From Enoplosus armatus (Eukaryota > Chordata > Actinopteri > Centrarchiformes > Enoplosidae): a DNA stretch of 64,000 nucleotides. Position numbers and translations under genes: made by a program. Positions 63,350 to 64,000 of this stretch are shown here, piece after piece. The DNA lies in contig NC_092203.1 of assembly GCF_043641665.1 (NCBI RefSeq), positions 12,418,873-12,482,872 on the forward strand, written 5' to 3'. The notes under the pieces were generated by a model that saw only the letters and a program-made list of their open reading frames with translations, was not told the DNA's origin and searched no databases. Every line of letters starts with the position of its first letter. Position 1 is the first letter of the stretch.

Positions 63350-64000
63350 GGCCTGTCGAAGGGGTCGATATAATTCTGGGCTGAAGCTCCGCCGCCTAAT
63401 GTGTTCACCCAGGTTCCTGTACCGCTTCTTTCAAAGACAGAGGTGGGAAAGCCAGCAGAGGGGGTGAACCTGAGGTGGAGTTGTTCCCAGCTTGCGCAGT
63501 AACTCGAGCTATGGGTGGTAGAGGAGATGAGGCTCAACAGAAGGAAAAAGAGGCAAAAGTTGTAGTAATACCTGTGCCTCTCGAGTCTATCTCTCATAGT
63601 GAGTTAATACAGGAACAAAAGTCTGATCCCTCTATGAAGGCCCTGTTTGAGCGTGTGTCACCTGCGGAGGACATGGAAACTGCGGCGCAGGGGTATTTTG
63701 TGTAAATGGTGTGCACAAGGAGACGATTTTGTGGGAAAACCAATTGTGCAAATTGTGGTGCCTGCTAAATTCAGAGAAGCTGTGTTGAAAGCTTCCTATG
63801 ATGATGTAGCTGGTCATATGGGTGTTAAAAAAAACATACACTAGGATTTTGCATTATTTCTCTTGGCCCCGGTTGAAAAGGGATATATCTGCTTTCATCA
63901 AGACTTCCCATACTTGTCAGCTGACGGGTAAGCCTAATCAGTCTATACGTCCGGCACCGCTTTGTCCCATTCCAGCTTTGGATCAGCCTTCAGAGTATTT
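63350..64000 (+). mobile_element. Ty3/gypsy-type pol relic (integrase N-terminal region)
   Basis: The plus strand carries, in three reading frames separated by frameshifts near 63700 and 63830, a linker segment and then the zinc-binding N-terminal region of an LTR-retrotransposon integrase. The first His pair region is around 63815-63830 and the CxxC pair around 63905-63925. The frameshifts and a stop make it defective. It continues past the window, so the core integrase domain and any LTR are not visible. The assignment is by motif order. Confidence 0.7.

Overview
The window is vertebrate nuclear DNA from a ray-finned (percomorph-type teleost) fish. The genes are split by GT-AG introns. They include a fish-type NLR with a B30.2 domain and a teleost multiple-tissue (TMT) opsin. 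The introns are rich in (CA)n and (AT)n tracts, LINE fragments of the kind common in fish, and short inverted-repeat DNA transposons. I found no prokaryotic-style operon, CRISPR array, tRNA or rRNA gene.

Layout from left to right. (1) 1-1788, plus: the last five coding exons of FTCD (formimidoyltransferase-cyclodeaminase), cut by the window edge. (2) About 3.1-5.2 kb: a LINE endonuclease relic, then a hAT-type element with a perfect 8-bp target duplication nested inside another inverted-repeat element. (3) About 5.6-12.7 kb, plus: a complete NLR-C-type gene (FISNA, NACHT, two LRR exons, PRY-SPRY; 1049 residues when spliced), with a LINE fragment between its LRR exons and an IRF/ISRE-like site at the candidate promoter. 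(4) About 14.4-26.8 kb, plus: melanophilin (mlph, 15 coding exons, 582 residues), with an M-box-like site at its candidate first exon. (5) 29.97-48.8 kb, plus: lrrfip1, with an 18-nt microexon and two alternative endings: a 2.5-kb acidic terminal exon, or five further coiled-coil exons. (6) 52.1-57.8 kb, plus: a beta-galactoside alpha-2,6-sialyltransferase of the ST6GAL2 type (417 residues). (7) 62.8-56.6 kb, minus: a TMT opsin (403 residues, four exons). (8) 63.3-64 kb, plus: a frameshifted Ty3/gypsy-type pol fragment running off the window.

The genes do not form a pathway. MLPH (melanosome transport) and LRRFIP1 (Flightless/TLR-linked coiled-coil protein) are also near neighbours in mammals, which supports both identifications. 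The most unusual points are: the interleaved terminal exons of the sialyltransferase and the opsin on opposite strands; a 51-bp minisatellite whose first unit encodes the sialyltransferase C-terminus; a decayed tandem duplicate of the first lrrfip1 coding exon just upstream of it; and a possible CaaX prenylation motif at the end of the lrrfip1 acidic isoform. I saw no clear candidate for a wholly new biological system. All exon boundaries were placed by eye from splice sites, reading phase and family resemblance.
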